DNA of 64,000 nucleotides from Chrysophaeum taylorii (Eukaryota; Sar; Pelagophyceae; Pelagomonadales; Pelagomonadaceae). The DNA is taken from the NCBI GenBank assembly GCA_029834535.1, contig JAQMWT010000172.1, positions 52,984 through 116,983 on the forward strand, in the 5' to 3' direction. Below are positions 18,760 through 28,625 of this stretch, one piece after another. Every line of letters begins with the position of its first letter. The stretch's first letter is position 1. The notes beneath the pieces were generated by a model. That model had not been told where the DNA came from, did not search any database, and saw nothing but the letters and a program-made list of their open reading frames with translations. The translations under genes and the position numbers were made by a program.

Positions 18760-19960
18760 TTCTTTTATGTTTGCTCTCCCCCACGTAGACGAGACTTAGC
18801 GCCCTGCGATGCGTAAAAGCAGGGCTCTCATCCTCTCTCGCATCTCGGACGACCAAGCAACACACTGACGCGAGAGCACGGAGAACTCGGCGCGCGTAGA
18901 GGTATTTTGATGCTCGCGACGTCAACCTCGTCCGATCGATGCGCCGAGCCCGTCCTCCATATTGTCTCGGAATTAGAGGACAAGATCATAAACAGTCTCA
19001 AGGTGGCCAAGGAGACGCAGCAGCAGCGGCGCACGGTCGCAGCGCGGGACGGGGATAGCACGCTACGACGCCTTCGCGGCCGAGGAGGCCTCGGCTACTA
19101 CTACTACGGAGATTGAAGAAGCGCGTACGTCTGCCGAGAGGAAAGACGAGGAGCTCCGGGTCCTCATCGAACGCCACCAGGCCCCAAAGGTGAAGCAGCG
19201 CGAGCTCGGCGAATCTGCAAAGCGCGATACACAAGTTCGAGGCGGCGAAGGAGGATGCCAAAATGGCGGCGGCGGCCGACGCTGGGAAATTAAGGCCCCC
19301 GCTGTCAATATCGCGCACGCTCTCTCCTTTAATGAGGTTGTCGGCACGCACCTCGCGAAGTCGGGGCGTCGTCATCCGCGACAAGTTCACCTTGCCCTTT
19401 AGCTTCTTCGCCGCCTCTCACAACGTCTGGTCCGTCCTCGAAATGGCGCGATTCAACGAGCAGGCGCATTATTCTTCATTAGGCATGCTGGAACTCCGGG
19501 AGTTGACTGCCCACCCAGACGCCAGCTGGATGCGCATCGAGGAGGGGACGGTCTCGTCCCTCGAGTGCTAAAGAGGGACGCCGAATTCAAGATGAGGCTG
19601 GGTATTTGTCGAGTACAACAACGAGCTTTGCTGCTGGATTCGAGGCAGATCGCCCAATGTAATGTTCTTCGAAAGTACCACGCCCGGCTCTTGTTGGCGC
19701 TTCGAGGACAGCGAATGACGACGAGGACGAGAAGAGCAAGGAAGGGAAAAAGGACGCGGGAGTCCCGGGTTCGCGAATGGACGACGACGCTGATTGACGA
19801 GACGGCGAATGTCCCGCCGCCGCACCAGTCCAACTATTCGAAGTTCGACGCAAGCGACGTCGCGTGGATGTGCGTGCCGCTAATCTTACCCGTTCTTCTT
19901 TTCGCGCGCGGCGGGCCATAACATATACGCGGGCCGTCATTTTTTTACCGAGGGGGGCGG
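18760..19960 (+). pseudogene. Decayed coding stretch, family unknown
   Basis: Plus-strand fragments in shifting frames look once-coding: HIVSELEDKIINSLKVAKET (18958-19020), EELRVLIERHQAPKVKQREL, VIRDKFTLPFSFFAASHNVW (19373-19432), WMRIEEGTVSSLEC and FVEYNNELCCWIRGRSPN (~19605). Stops and frame changes separate them, and they may belong to one former helical/coiled-coil protein. No family recognised. The antisense frame at 18998-19390 is judged a shadow. Confidence 0.35.
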
Positions 19961-19977
19961 GATCCCCATGCAGTTAG

Positions 19978-21309
19978 TTAGGATAAAGTGGGGGTCGCAG
20001 CTTTTTGCTCGATGAGCTCAAAAGCCTCCTGGATTTGGTGGAAGCGCAGCGTCCATTCGGCCTCCTCGGCCTCGTCGAGGGCGGGGCGCTTGTCGGGGTG
20101 GTACGTCAAAACGAGCCGACGCCAGTTGCGGCGGGCGAGGTCGAGGCCGGTGGTCTTGTCAATCGAAAAGTCGGCGGCCAGGGCCGGGTCGAGGTCGAGG
20201 CGCTCGAATGCCGTCTCGAGGTCCGCGGCGACGCGGCGAGCCACGCGAGAGGAGGGACGGGGCTTGGCGGCGGCGGCGCGCGGCGGCGGCGCGGGGCGAT
20301 CCTGGAGGAGGAGCGTGCCGTCCATATACGCTCCGAAGAGCTCGGCGAGGTCCTGGGTGCGGCAGTAGTCGGCGGCCATCATGCACTCGCCGTTGCGGAC
20401 GAGGGGGTCGGCACCGAGGTCCTCGACGAGGGTCTGGACGAGGTCGATCCGTTCGGCCGCGGCCGCTGCCATCAGCGGCGTCTTGTCCCAGCATCGCGCG
20501 TTGACGTCGGCGCCCGCCTCCACCAGCAGCCGCGCGACGGCTGGGGACCCGACGCCGTCCTCGCAGCACGCGAGCTGGAGCGGTGTCATCAAATGCTTGT
20601 TCTTTTCTTGGACGACCGCGATCGCCTTGTCGCAGTCCAGCAACTTCTCCAGCACGAGAGCGCGGCCGCACAGCGCCGCGAGCCCGATGGGCGTGTTCAG
20701 CTCGTCGTCGAGCGCGTCCACAAGCACGCCCCCGCCCAATCTCGCGAGGTCTTCGCACAGGAGCGCGTCGCCGCGGGTCGCCGCCGCGTGCAGGAGCGTG
20801 CGACCGCGGCCGTCGACGCAGGCGATCGCAGTCTCGGCGTCGGTTGCCGCGATCCAGCGCGCGGCCTCCTCGCGGATCGCTTCGGGAGGGGCGCTCGCGT
20901 CCTCCAGGAGCTCGTGGATGCGGTGTCCCGGACCCACCAACGTCGAATCCGGCGCGCGCCACTTGGCCAGCTGATGCCCAAAGCCGGACAAGTTCTCGCG
21001 GCCTCCCATAAGCCTGCGCCGGCCCCACGGGGCGACGGCGACGAATTCGGACCCGCAGATCCAGAGATCGCGGTCCTCGAGCCACGCCAGCACGGGCCCG
21101 ACTTCCTCCGAACCTTCGACGCCATAACCATCGACCGTCCGGCACCGCAACCCGAACGCGTCCAAGTTTCGGCCGAACTTGGCATTGAACCGTTTAACGA
21201 AGGGCTCGATCACGGCGCTCCGCACGGGCCGCGACAACCACTTGGGCCCGATCGTGATGCTCAAGGCCATCTCATCGTGCCTGACCGTCACGCTCTTCTT
21301 ACCCTCCAT
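19978..21309 (-). CDS. Ankyrin-repeat and J-domain protein
   Basis: 443 residues, ATG at 21309. The N-terminal ~130 residues are unrecognised (ALSITIGPKWLSRP, FGRNLDAFGLRC, DRDLWICGSEFVAVAP). Residues ~145-320 hold about four ankyrin repeats: GRGRTLLHAAATRGDALL, LNTPIGLAALCGRALVLEKL, LMTPLQLACCEDGVGSPAVA and DKTPLMAAAAAERIDLVQTL. The C-terminal ~75 residues form a J-domain with WRRLVLTYHPDKRPALDEAE; the HPD tripeptide needed to stimulate Hsp70 is intact. Most J-proteins carry this domain first, so the C-terminal position is notable. Likely a client-specific Hsp70 co-chaperone in the cytosol, with ankyrins choosing the partner. It shares a 38-bp divergent spacer with the glycosyltransferase gene. 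Confidence 0.83.
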   Translation of the reverse strand: MEGKKSVTVRHDEMALSITIGPKWLSRPVRSAVIEPFVKRFNAKFGRNLDAFGLRCRTVDGYGVEGSEEVGPVLAWLEDRDLWICGSEFVAVAPWGRRRLMGGRENLSGFGHQLAKWRAPDSTLVGPGHRIHELLEDASAPPEAIREEAARWIAATDAETAIACVDGRGRTLLHAAATRGDALLCEDLARLGGGVLVDALDDELNTPIGLAALCGRALVLEKLLDCDKAIAVVQEKNKHLMTPLQLACCEDGVGSPAVARLLVEAGADVNARCWDKTPLMAAAAAERIDLVQTLVEDLGADPLVRNGECMMAADYCRTQDLAELFGAYMDGTLLLQDRPAPPPRAAAAKPRPSSRVARRVAADLETAFERLDLDPALAADFSIDKTTGLDLARRNWRRLVLTYHPDKRPALDEAEEAEWTLRFHQIQEAFELIEQKAATPTLS

Positions 21310-21347
21310 TTGATAACGTTAGTTGTTCTTAACGCCGCCACACACGA

Positions 21348-22349
21348 ATGATGTTGTTGTTGCTGCTATTGCTCGCGGTGGCGGCCGGCGAGCGCATCGG
21401 GATCGCCATCAACTCGGACGGAGACGGGTCGTCGCTGGAGCGCGTCCGATTTGCCTTGAGCAGCGAGGGCTGGGCCAGCCCATCGAATGTCAACAAGAGC
21501 GGCCTCGTCGTCTCCAACGTGGTGGTCTACTCCTCGAGCCATCGCCGCAGCAGCAGCAGAGGCTGGCTTCCATGGGGAACGACCGGGACCTGCGTGCTCG
21601 TCGTTCCGTCCCCCGAGGACCGGGTTCTCACCTTTGGTCGCATGCTCGAAACCTTCGATACGTACTGGTACGTAAGCACCGAAGACGATGCCTGGTGGAA
21701 CCTCGCCGCAACGGCGGAGATGATCCGCGACTTCCGGAGGCTTCCGGGGGGCGACGACCCCGCCAACCCCATGTTTGTCGCGGTCGGCTGGTACCAGTAC
21801 GAGGCCTACGGCGCCTTTTTCCTCTTGAACCGACCGCTCTTAAGCATGTTTTCAAACCAGACGCTCCTCGACGGCTGCCGCGCCGATCTCCTAAAACGAA
21901 GACGACAGCCCGACTTTGATGATACCCTCATCGCCCACTGCTTGTTCCATTACTTCCCGCGAAAGACTCGCGCCGTCTTCGTCGGTCAACACTACTGGCC
22001 GCTCTACGCGAAGTCGCGACGCCCGAAGCGCTTTTGGTACAACGGCCCGCGCGGTTGGAACTACAGCCGCCGCGTCCCCGACCTCCTCGCCGAAATGACC
22101 GACCTCGAAAAGAGGGATCTCGCGGGGGTCCACCACGTCACCACCGACGACATGTTCCGCCTCGAGCACCGCGAAGATGATGATGCTCTTTCTTTTGGGA
22201 GCGAAACGCCTACGCTGCCGCCTCCTGGGGACCTCCAATGCGCGGCCTGGATCAATCCCCAAGCCGCACACGCCGCCGACCCATCGACCCTCTGCGACGT
22301 GGGCTTGGACGACTGCGCTGCATCCTTTAGCCAGCAACAAACGGAGTGA
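21348..22349 (+). CDS. Fringe-like (GT31-type) secretory glycosyltransferase
   Basis: 333 residues, ATG at 21348, starting with a cleavable signal-like stretch MMLLLLLLLAVAAG. A VLVVPSPEDRVLTFGRMLET segment leads to YWYVSTEDDAWWN, in which the acidic EDD is the metal/nucleotide-sugar DxD-type motif of fringe and GT31 enzymes. Then come FVAVGWYQYEAYGAFFLLNR (matching the fringe YGGAGYALS-type acceptor region) and DDTLIAHCLFHYF. The N-terminus is short, suggesting a lumenal rather than a type II Golgi protein. The tail ends with several cysteines. Sugar and acceptor are unknown. Confidence 0.65.
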   Translation: MMLLLLLLLAVAAGERIGIAINSDGDGSSLERVRFALSSEGWASPSNVNKSGLVVSNVVVYSSSHRRSSSRGWLPWGTTGTCVLVVPSPEDRVLTFGRMLETFDTYWYVSTEDDAWWNLAATAEMIRDFRRLPGGDDPANPMFVAVGWYQYEAYGAFFLLNRPLLSMFSNQTLLDGCRADLLKRRRQPDFDDTLIAHCLFHYFPRKTRAVFVGQHYWPLYAKSRRPKRFWYNGPRGWNYSRRVPDLLAEMTDLEKRDLAGVHHVTTDDMFRLEHREDDDALSFGSETPTLPPPGDLQCAAWINPQAAHAADPSTLCDVGLDDCAASFSQQQTE

Positions 22350-24475
22350 GTGATCTTCGATCTCTTCCGCGCGCGCGTGCTGCGAGCCACCGCTACTCTC
22401 TGTCGAGAGCAACACCTTCTTTTAGACGACGAGCACTAAGAGTTTCCAAGCTACATCTTATAGAAGCTGCCGGGTAGAAGAAGTCGACGAAGGGGTGCCC
22501 AGACTGCAATTTCCGGAGGCGCAGTTCAACTACGTATGGCGCGCAGACGTTTTTTACTTCTCTCTTGCGCGCGAGGCGAGAAGACGTCCATTTGCACGAC
22601 CCGGTGATCGCCCGTCGTCAAGAGCCTGACAGCCCGGCCAGTCAAAATCTCGGTACAATTCCCGTAGTCGGGCTAGTTTTTGTACATGCCTTCCTTGAAG
22701 CACGGCATTGCGAAGGTGTGGACTGGTTCTTTCGTCGTCGCATTACTAGAACCGCTTGAAATGCAGCAGCGATAAAAGTTTGCTGAGCGCGTCGTCGGAA
22801 CTGCGAGAGCGGAACACGTGACATCCGAATCGCCCGGCGACAGACTCGTCGCGCCGTATTGATGATATAACTGCCGTCACTCTTGAAGCACAAAAACAAT
22901 TAATTACGAAGAAGAACCGAAGTTAAAAAATTCTACGATTTTAACAGATTTGCCACACCCAAAAAAAAAGGTGAGAAGATCCAAGCCGCGGATCTCCCAA
23001 AGGACTGGATCCACCATGCACCAACGCCACCCCCTACTACCCGCCTGCGTCGTCGCGGTCGGTCTGGGTCAAAGCATGCGAATTAAACAAAATATGGAGT
23101 TGAGTCTTCGACTTGGGCAATCGATCTTTTTCTCGAGAGGCCGATATGGCGGCTCACCGGCGACGTCAACTACATCTTCAACATTGGCTTGTGCCTTGTC
23201 ACGCAGCAATGCCGTCTCACCGGACGATGAGCGCATTGCGCTCAACTGGCTGGATTTCAATACGATGTTTGTTTGTCGTGGATCGTCGCCGGAGTTGTTG
23301 TCCCGCGAGGCGCACCGAGCGTCGCGGTGGCGGCGCGAAGGTCGGCTCTATCGACAGAGCGGTCGCCAGCGCTGACACATCGGAGATCGCGATCGTCTAG
23401 ACCATCAACTGGAAATTTAGGACGGAGGGCTTCCTGCTCGCCTCGAATATCTACGTTTCGAGGGCGTTGCAGTCGGTCCACGGCGTGGGTCGCCACGTTC
23501 ACGCCGACCTCGATGGATAGCCCAATGCTGCGCCATCCGGAGTCCCTGCTCGTAGGCCACGACAGACACGTGTTCGGTCGGGTGGACGTCCGGCGCGTTA
23601 AAATTGACCTCGGGGTTGGACACGCCGGCGTGAAGACTCGAGCTTCCGCCAGACTGGACCGACGCCCAGTTGCTTGTAGGAGGCGAGCTTTTTGATGTTG
23701 GTAGCCTTATCTCGCGCGTCGCATAGGTCAATCTGCATCTTTCCGCTGATCTTTGCGACGCTCGCAGTCCAAAACGGTCTCGCCAAATTTTCGGCCTACT
23801 CTCTTCGACGTCGGGCAGCGTGAACTGGTACGCACGTTGGACGACGACGACACAGGGTTGGAAATCAATCAATCATGCTTTGGAATTCATCGCAATTGCA
23901 GAAGCGGGGTGTCGCGTGGTCGGTCGGCGAAGCGATTGGCGCGACCGTCGCGTTTGTTCCACCGGCGAACGGCCATGCAGTTGTCAGCGGGTTCCGACTC
24001 GAGCGACATTTACATTCGTGTACCGAAGTATACATCGTGTCGAAGTCGCACTCTCGGGGTCTTCGTCGTCGAGAGAGGCTCGGCTTTCAGGGACTCACGT
24101 ATGGGACGTCGAATGCACCATTGTGCAGTTTTAAGGATTTTTTTATGGATTTTTTTTATGAAGCAATATCAGCCAGCCACTCTCGAGTCGAGACTTGGCC
24201 GGAAATCGATATCCCAAACTGGATTTGCTCTGCATCATCAGCCATGATGAGAGAGAGAGAGAATGCCGCTTGTGGCCATCAGGGCGGATCAACTTGATGT
24301 AACAGTCAGTCAGTCAGTCAGTCAGCCAGTCAGGTTTGTACTACTATCCACAGGATTTTTAGGCTAAATTTAGCGCGCAGCCCCTCCAAAAAAAGCAATG
24401 ACAGTGAATTATTAGAGTTTGTGGCGCGAAGAAACCGTTCTTGTTCTTCTTCTTCGACCCCGGGGCCCGCGGCGT
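22350..24475. other. 2.1 kb of decayed DNA without an intact gene
   Basis: Only short frames are open. On the minus strand several pieces read like one former gene: MADDAEQIQFGISISGQVST (from ~24244), DFDTMYTSVHECKCRSSR (~24045), KIWRDRFGLRASQRS (~23790), IDLCDARDKATNIKKLASYK (~23735) and ALETSIFEASRKPSVLNFQ (~23450). Their frames differ and stops intervene. The family is not recognised. A CAGT run lies at 24303-24333. AT content and stop density are higher than in the genes on either side. Confidence 0.4.
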
Positions 24476-25369
24476 CTATCGTCGCAAACCCGATGACCAC
24501 ACTACGTGAGTCAAGTCCTGCATCGTCGGGCGCAGGAGTTCTAAAGCGAGGAGGAGGAGCGTGGCGACGGCGAGGAAGAGGCCGAGACCCGCGAGATAGG
24601 CGCCGTGGTGGCAGCGCGCGAGCGTGGAGACGTGGCGGTCGAGGGGGGCCGTGTCGGGGTACTCCTCTTGGAAATGGAGGAGGGTGGCGGCGGAAAGGGT
24701 AAAGCAGAGCGCGGAAAACGCGATGTCGAGGTTGGTCGCGTCGTCGAGCTGCGGGGGAAAGGACGCCCAGAGCTTCTTCGCCGCCCGAAAGCGTTTCTTC
24801 TTCTCGCAGTGGAGGAAGAAGGCGCCGAAGACGAGGCCGACGCCGACGGCCGAATGTCGCGCGGCGAGTCCGAGCGTGCGCTGGGGGTGCGCCAGGAAGA
24901 TGAGACCCGCCGTGGCCATGTTGGCGAAGTAGAGGGAGTGGGGCCAGGCGCTGTGTCGCTTCGCGGAAAAGAGGTCGCAGGCGCCGGCGGCCACGAGGAG
25001 CGCGGCGATCGAGAGATGCTGTCGCTGGACGAGGTCGGCAGCGACGAAACTCCAGAGACCGGGGTCATCGGAGAGCAGGGATACCCAGGCGAAGAGGTAG
25101 AGGCCCGCGCATGCCGTCGAGCACCCCGCGAGGACGTGGGCCGTTGCGACCGAGTCGTCGTCCGTTTGGGGCCGCTTGCGGCCGCGGCACAGAGAGGCGA
25201 GCTCGTGGGGTACGACGGCGGGGGTCCAGGCAAGAATGGTCGCAAGGATGAAGGCGCCGAGGACGCGATGCACGCGTTCGGACCGCTCCGCGTACTCGGC
25301 GGCGTTCCAGAGCCTCGTTTCGAGAGCTTGTTGGCACCCATGAGCAGCAGCCACCACCACCACACGCAT
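24476..25369 (-). CDS. Polytopic membrane protein, possibly TMEM45/DUF716-like
   Basis: 297 residues from the ATG at 25369 (MRVVVVAAAHG). The frame stays open to 25573, but only antisense to the next gene. About seven hydrophobic helices: HRVLGAFILATILAWTPAVV, HVLAGCSTACAGLYLFAWVS, LSIAALLVAAGACDLF, SLYFANMATAGLIFLAHP, AVGVGLVFGAFFLHC, IAFSALCFTLSAATLL and YLAGLGLFLAVATLLLLAL. His-bearing motifs (QHLSIA, HPQR, ARHSAVG) recall the TMEM45/DUF716 pattern, but I see no decisive signature. A short KKKRFRAAKK loop is probably cytosolic. It is divergent from the C2 gene with only 32 bp between start codons. Confidence 0.6.
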   Translation of the reverse strand: MRVVVVAAAHGCQQALETRLWNAAEYAERSERVHRVLGAFILATILAWTPAVVPHELASLCRGRKRPQTDDDSVATAHVLAGCSTACAGLYLFAWVSLLSDDPGLWSFVAADLVQRQHLSIAALLVAAGACDLFSAKRHSAWPHSLYFANMATAGLIFLAHPQRTLGLAARHSAVGVGLVFGAFFLHCEKKKRFRAAKKLWASFPPQLDDATNLDIAFSALCFTLSAATLLHFQEEYPDTAPLDRHVSTLARCHHGAYLAGLGLFLAVATLLLLALELLRPTMQDLTHVVWSSGLRR

Positions 25370-25401
25370 GAAAGAGAGGAGGTCCGTTGAGAAGAAGAAG
25401 A

Positions 25402-26763
25402 ATGATAGTAGTAGTAATTCTGGTGCGCTTCTTGCTGGTCCTTGGCGTGTACTGCGCACTGGACCACATTCTGGGGTTGGTGGTGACGTTGGCGTTGCGG
25501 TGGCTGTTCCGGGACTACCTCGAGCTGCCGTCGTTTGATTGGACGGTGCGATCGATTTCGCTTGGGTGGGCATGGTTCGAGGACGTTCGCCTCGAGATCA
25601 ACGGGTTCGTGTGGCAGAACCCGGCGAAATATTCGTCGTACTTCGTCGCGGTGAAGCGGCTCGAGACCCGGTTCCCGCTGCGAGATCTTTTGGCGATATA
25701 CGTGTTCGGCGAGCGCAAGCCGCTGCCGGTGTCGTCGATCGAAGCCGAAGACATTACCGTCAATCTGGAGCGGCGCAAGGGCGAACTCAGTCTCTGGGCT
25801 GCGCTGGGGCTCACCGAGGCGGAGGGCCGCGAACAGATCGAGGAGGCCCACGCGGCCTACGGGAAGGACAAATTCGACGAGGACGACTTCGACGATTTTG
25901 GCGAGGACGAATACGCCGGCGAGGAGTCGGCGCATCACGGGCTCGAGGTGCTGGGTCAGTTCGAGGTAAAGCGGCTCACGCTCCGGAACGTCAAGGCCCG
26001 CGTCGGCGCCTTTCTCGCGACCTCGGACACCAAAGTTCAGGAAGAACCTCTTAAGGTGTTGCGATTCGAGCTCGTCAAGCTCCGAAAGGGAAAACGTCGC
26101 GGATTGTTCCTCGACGAACTCGTTTGGAAGTCCACGCTCGCTATCGTGCGCAAGTTCTCGGCCGATAACCCTTTCGGATTGCTGCGGCGGGGGGCGGCCG
26201 CCGCGGCCGACAAGACAAAGCACGCCGCCAAGTCGGCCGCGCGCGCCGTCGACAACCTCGCCCTCAACGCTACCCAAACGACCAGAGTTCGAGTCAACGA
26301 CCGCATCGATCGGAATATTGGATCCCTCGATGTCGTAGTCAAGGAGGCCAAGCACGTCTCGCTTCCGAACGAGCCCAAGCCCTCTACTTACGTCAAGCTC
26401 CAGCTCGGCAAGAAGGGCGTCAAGGCCAAGACGACCGTCGTTTCGTATACGCGGAACCCATCCTTCCAACAGTCTTTTGTCCTCGCGCCCGTCGAGAGCC
26501 TCGACATTGACCTTCGCGTCCAGATCTTCGCGAAGCACGCCTTCTCGAAAGACCCCAGGGTCGGGGGGACTCTCAAGCTTCCGCTGTCCAAGATACGGCC
26601 CGGCGAATCCTGGTACCCCATTCCCTCCGAAGACAACGAGGACCCCCAAGACAACGACGACGACGACGACGACGATGATGACATCGCCGGGCGAGCTTCG
26701 GTGGTATCCTCGTCGAAGCAACCCCAAGTCCTCCTTGCCCTGAACCTCCGACTCGACGATTAA
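25402..26763 (+). CDS. Membrane-anchored C2-domain protein with VPS13/chorein-like N-terminus
   Basis: 453 residues, ATG at 25402 (the frame is open to a TTG at 25387). An N-terminal signal anchor (IVVVILVRFLLVLGVYCALDH, continuing into LGLVVTLALRWLF) is followed by LPSFDWTVRSISLGWAWFED and VSSIEAEDITVNLERRKG, alternating strands that recall the chorein/AsmA-like beta groove of lipid-transfer proteins. Acidic insert near residue 160. The C-terminal ~130 residues form a C2 sandwich: GSLDVVVKEAKHVSL, STYVKLQLGKKG, VSYTRNPSFQQSFVL, DLRVQIFAKH and VGGTLKLPLSKI. Few of the calcium-binding Asp loops are evident, so binding may be calcium-independent. A poly-Asp run precedes the tail. The layout suggests a membrane-contact or lipid-transport role; this is inference. 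Confidence 0.65.
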   Translation: MIVVVILVRFLLVLGVYCALDHILGLVVTLALRWLFRDYLELPSFDWTVRSISLGWAWFEDVRLEINGFVWQNPAKYSSYFVAVKRLETRFPLRDLLAIYVFGERKPLPVSSIEAEDITVNLERRKGELSLWAALGLTEAEGREQIEEAHAAYGKDKFDEDDFDDFGEDEYAGEESAHHGLEVLGQFEVKRLTLRNVKARVGAFLATSDTKVQEEPLKVLRFELVKLRKGKRRGLFLDELVWKSTLAIVRKFSADNPFGLLRRGAAAAADKTKHAAKSAARAVDNLALNATQTTRVRVNDRIDRNIGSLDVVVKEAKHVSLPNEPKPSTYVKLQLGKKGVKAKTTVVSYTRNPSFQQSFVLAPVESLDIDLRVQIFAKHAFSKDPRVGGTLKLPLSKIRPGESWYPIPSEDNEDPQDNDDDDDDDDDIAGRASVVSSSKQPQVLLALNLRLDD

Positions 26764-26772
26764 AACCGAGCA

Positions 26773-26813
26773 TCTTCTTCTTCTTCTTCTTCTTCTTCTT
26801 CTTCTTCTTCTTC
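26773..26813. repeat. (TTC)n microsatellite between convergent genes
   Basis: About 13 TTC units just after the C2 gene stop and before the end of the oppositely oriented oxygenase gene. Confidence 0.9.
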
Positions 26814-26832
26814 AAGTTATTATACCTACCTA

Positions 26833-27807
26833 TTACCAGGCATTCGGGTCGCCGTCGACGAGGGTGGTGGAGACGAGTTTCTCGAAACCTTTCCCCTCGT
26901 CGGCCTCGAGGCGTAAAATGTGGGGAGCGACGAAGGGCGCCGTGAGGAGGTCTGTCTTCGCCTTTGGGTGGAACAAAACCATGCACCGGAGCTCGATCGA
27001 TTCGCGCGCGGGGGCGTCGTCGCCCTTCGAAAAGAACCACGAACTCGAATCGACGAGCTGGGGTGCCGCGTGGATCGCGAAGCGCGAGCGACCATCCCCC
27101 GGCGAGTCCCAGGTCTTGAGCAACACCGCCTCCCCCGGCTGCATGCGGGGGAAGAAGACCCACTCGTGCCTATCGTTCCGGTACGCGAGCGAGGTCTCGC
27201 CGTCGCGATCGGTATACTTGAGCTTGACAACAACAAGATCTTTGGGATCGGTGGTTCTCCAGTCGACAAAGGCGAGCGGATCACGTTTCACGGGCGACAA
27301 CGGACACCAGACGTTGACGATAGCGACTCGGTCTCTCAACACCTCTTCGAGCACGCCCGGGTCAGCCGAGTCCTTCAAGAGCGCCGCGATCCGCGGGCGT
27401 CCCGAGTCGACCGAATAGTCGTTGTGCACGTAGTGAACAGGCCCCTTGCTCAACGGCGACTTGGTCGGCATCCGAAGGATGTGGTCGAACGCTAACGCTT
27501 TCGCGCCGGGAAACCGTGCCTCCAAGATCCGCTCGGCCGCGGGGAACAGCTCGCTCGCCACAGCCCGCGGATCCAACCACTTCTCCTTCTCCCCGATCTC
27601 GATCTTGCTCAGCTCGAACCCGTGGCGGTCCACGTCGCACTCGCGCTGTCGCCCATCGGTCAGATCGACGTCCACCAGGCTGCGCCACCGAGGCCCCATC
27701 CCGAGGTAGTAGCTCGCCACGACCCGCGGATCGTACGCGGCGAGCCGTTCGGTGTAGTACACCTTGCCCTTTGTTTTATTCTTCGTCTCGTCGTCGTCGC
27801 GTGCCAT
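26833..27807 (-). CDS. AsaB/CmcJ-family Fe(II)/2-oxoglutarate-type oxygenase
   Basis: 324 residues, ATG at 27807. It carries the signature blocks of the CmcJ/AsaB/GA4-desaturase-like family: PVHYVHNDYSVDSGRPR with His128 and Asp130 as likely iron ligands, VAIVNVWCPLSPVKRDPLAFVDW (the NxWRPL...PLA..D box), DLVVVKLKY, EWVFFPRMQPGEAVLLKTWDS and GRSRFAIHAAP with His246 as the third ligand and nearby Arg for 2-oxoglutarate. Members hydroxylate or desaturate small secondary metabolites in fungi and bacteria. The substrate here cannot be told. No targeting peptide seen. It is not in an evident biosynthetic cluster; the neighbouring cupin gene is divergent, 360 bp away. Confidence 0.82.
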   Translation of the reverse strand: MARDDDETKNKTKGKVYYTERLAAYDPRVVASYYLGMGPRWRSLVDVDLTDGRQRECDVDRHGFELSKIEIGEKEKWLDPRAVASELFPAAERILEARFPGAKALAFDHILRMPTKSPLSKGPVHYVHNDYSVDSGRPRIAALLKDSADPGVLEEVLRDRVAIVNVWCPLSPVKRDPLAFVDWRTTDPKDLVVVKLKYTDRDGETSLAYRNDRHEWVFFPRMQPGEAVLLKTWDSPGDGRSRFAIHAAPQLVDSSSWFFSKGDDAPARESIELRCMVLFHPKAKTDLLTAPFVAPHILRLEADEGKGFEKLVSTTLVDGDPNAW

Positions 27808-28167
27808 TGTTTGCTTATATTAGGACGACAGAAACGCCTCTCCTCAGGCCTCCTTCGCGTTCCGGGAACATGTCTCAGAGAAGAAGAACGTTCCGTTTTC
27901 GAACGAACTCCTGTCGTCGACGCCGGAATTCTCCTCGAGAAGCACACATCTCGGATCAGTTGTAGTGCACCTCTACGTACTGGTCCGTAATCTCCATAAT
28001 TCTGTAGTAGCACAGTACATCTCGATCGACCCCACGACGCTTGCGTCGTGGTGGTGAGCCATAAAAAAACGAACGCTCTCAAAAGGTTGTGGCAGGCACA
28101 TATTAATTACTTACTTACCCTTATGTTCGTCGTCGTATCTTGACGAAGAAGACGTCAAGGCCAAACG

Positions 28168-28560
28168 ATGGATCTCTCCAAGTTTCCCGTGCATCTCGGG
28201 TGTGGTGCGACGGCCGTCGCTGAGCCTGAATTTACGGGCATGGAGTGGTACGCCGCGTACGGGGAGCGGCACGCCCCGGATGGCAGGGAGGGTCGGTTGG
28301 TGTCGATGCACAAGTTTTCTGGGTCCTGGGATTCTTGGGAGGTTCACCCTGCGGGGGGCGAGGTGGTCCTGTGCACGGGCGGGAGCATGACGATCATCCA
28401 GGAGGTGAATGGCGCGGAGGTCCGCACGACGCTCAAGGCTGGCGAGTACGCGATCAACGAGCCCGGCGTGTGGCACACGGTCGACGTGGAGCGAGGGGAA
28501 GCCACCGCGGTGTTCATCACGGCCGGCGTCGGCACTCAGCACCGCCCCCGGTCGGGATGA
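28168..28560 (+). CDS. Small single-domain cupin protein
   Basis: 130 residues, ATG at 28168. One cupin beta-barrel: WEVHPAGGEVVLCTGGSMTI carries the first conserved box (G..H....E...v..G), with His and Glu as likely metal ligands, and LKAGEYAINEPGVWHTVDVE carries the second (P.g..H). The protein resembles small bacterial cupins in length and motif spacing, so a prokaryotic origin is possible but not shown. No signal or transit peptide. It could act as an isomerase, dioxygenase or sugar-binding protein; the fold does not decide. Confidence 0.8.
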   Translation: MDLSKFPVHLGCGATAVAEPEFTGMEWYAAYGERHAPDGREGRLVSMHKFSGSWDSWEVHPAGGEVVLCTGGSMTIIQEVNGAEVRTTLKAGEYAINEPGVWHTVDVERGEATAVFITAGVGTQHRPRSG

Positions 28561-28625
28561 TGAGGAGGTCCTCACGGACGGACGGAGGGGGGGAGGGGGG
28601 GAGGGGGTAAAAAAAATCCTTACTA

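Noticed and set aside
20005-21351. 448-residue plus-strand ORF
   Set aside because: Antisense of the ankyrin/J-domain gene, whose HPD and ankyrin motifs are unambiguous.
24541-26727. 728-residue minus-strand ORF
   Set aside because: Antisense to the C2 gene and in a different frame from the membrane protein; low-complexity shadow.
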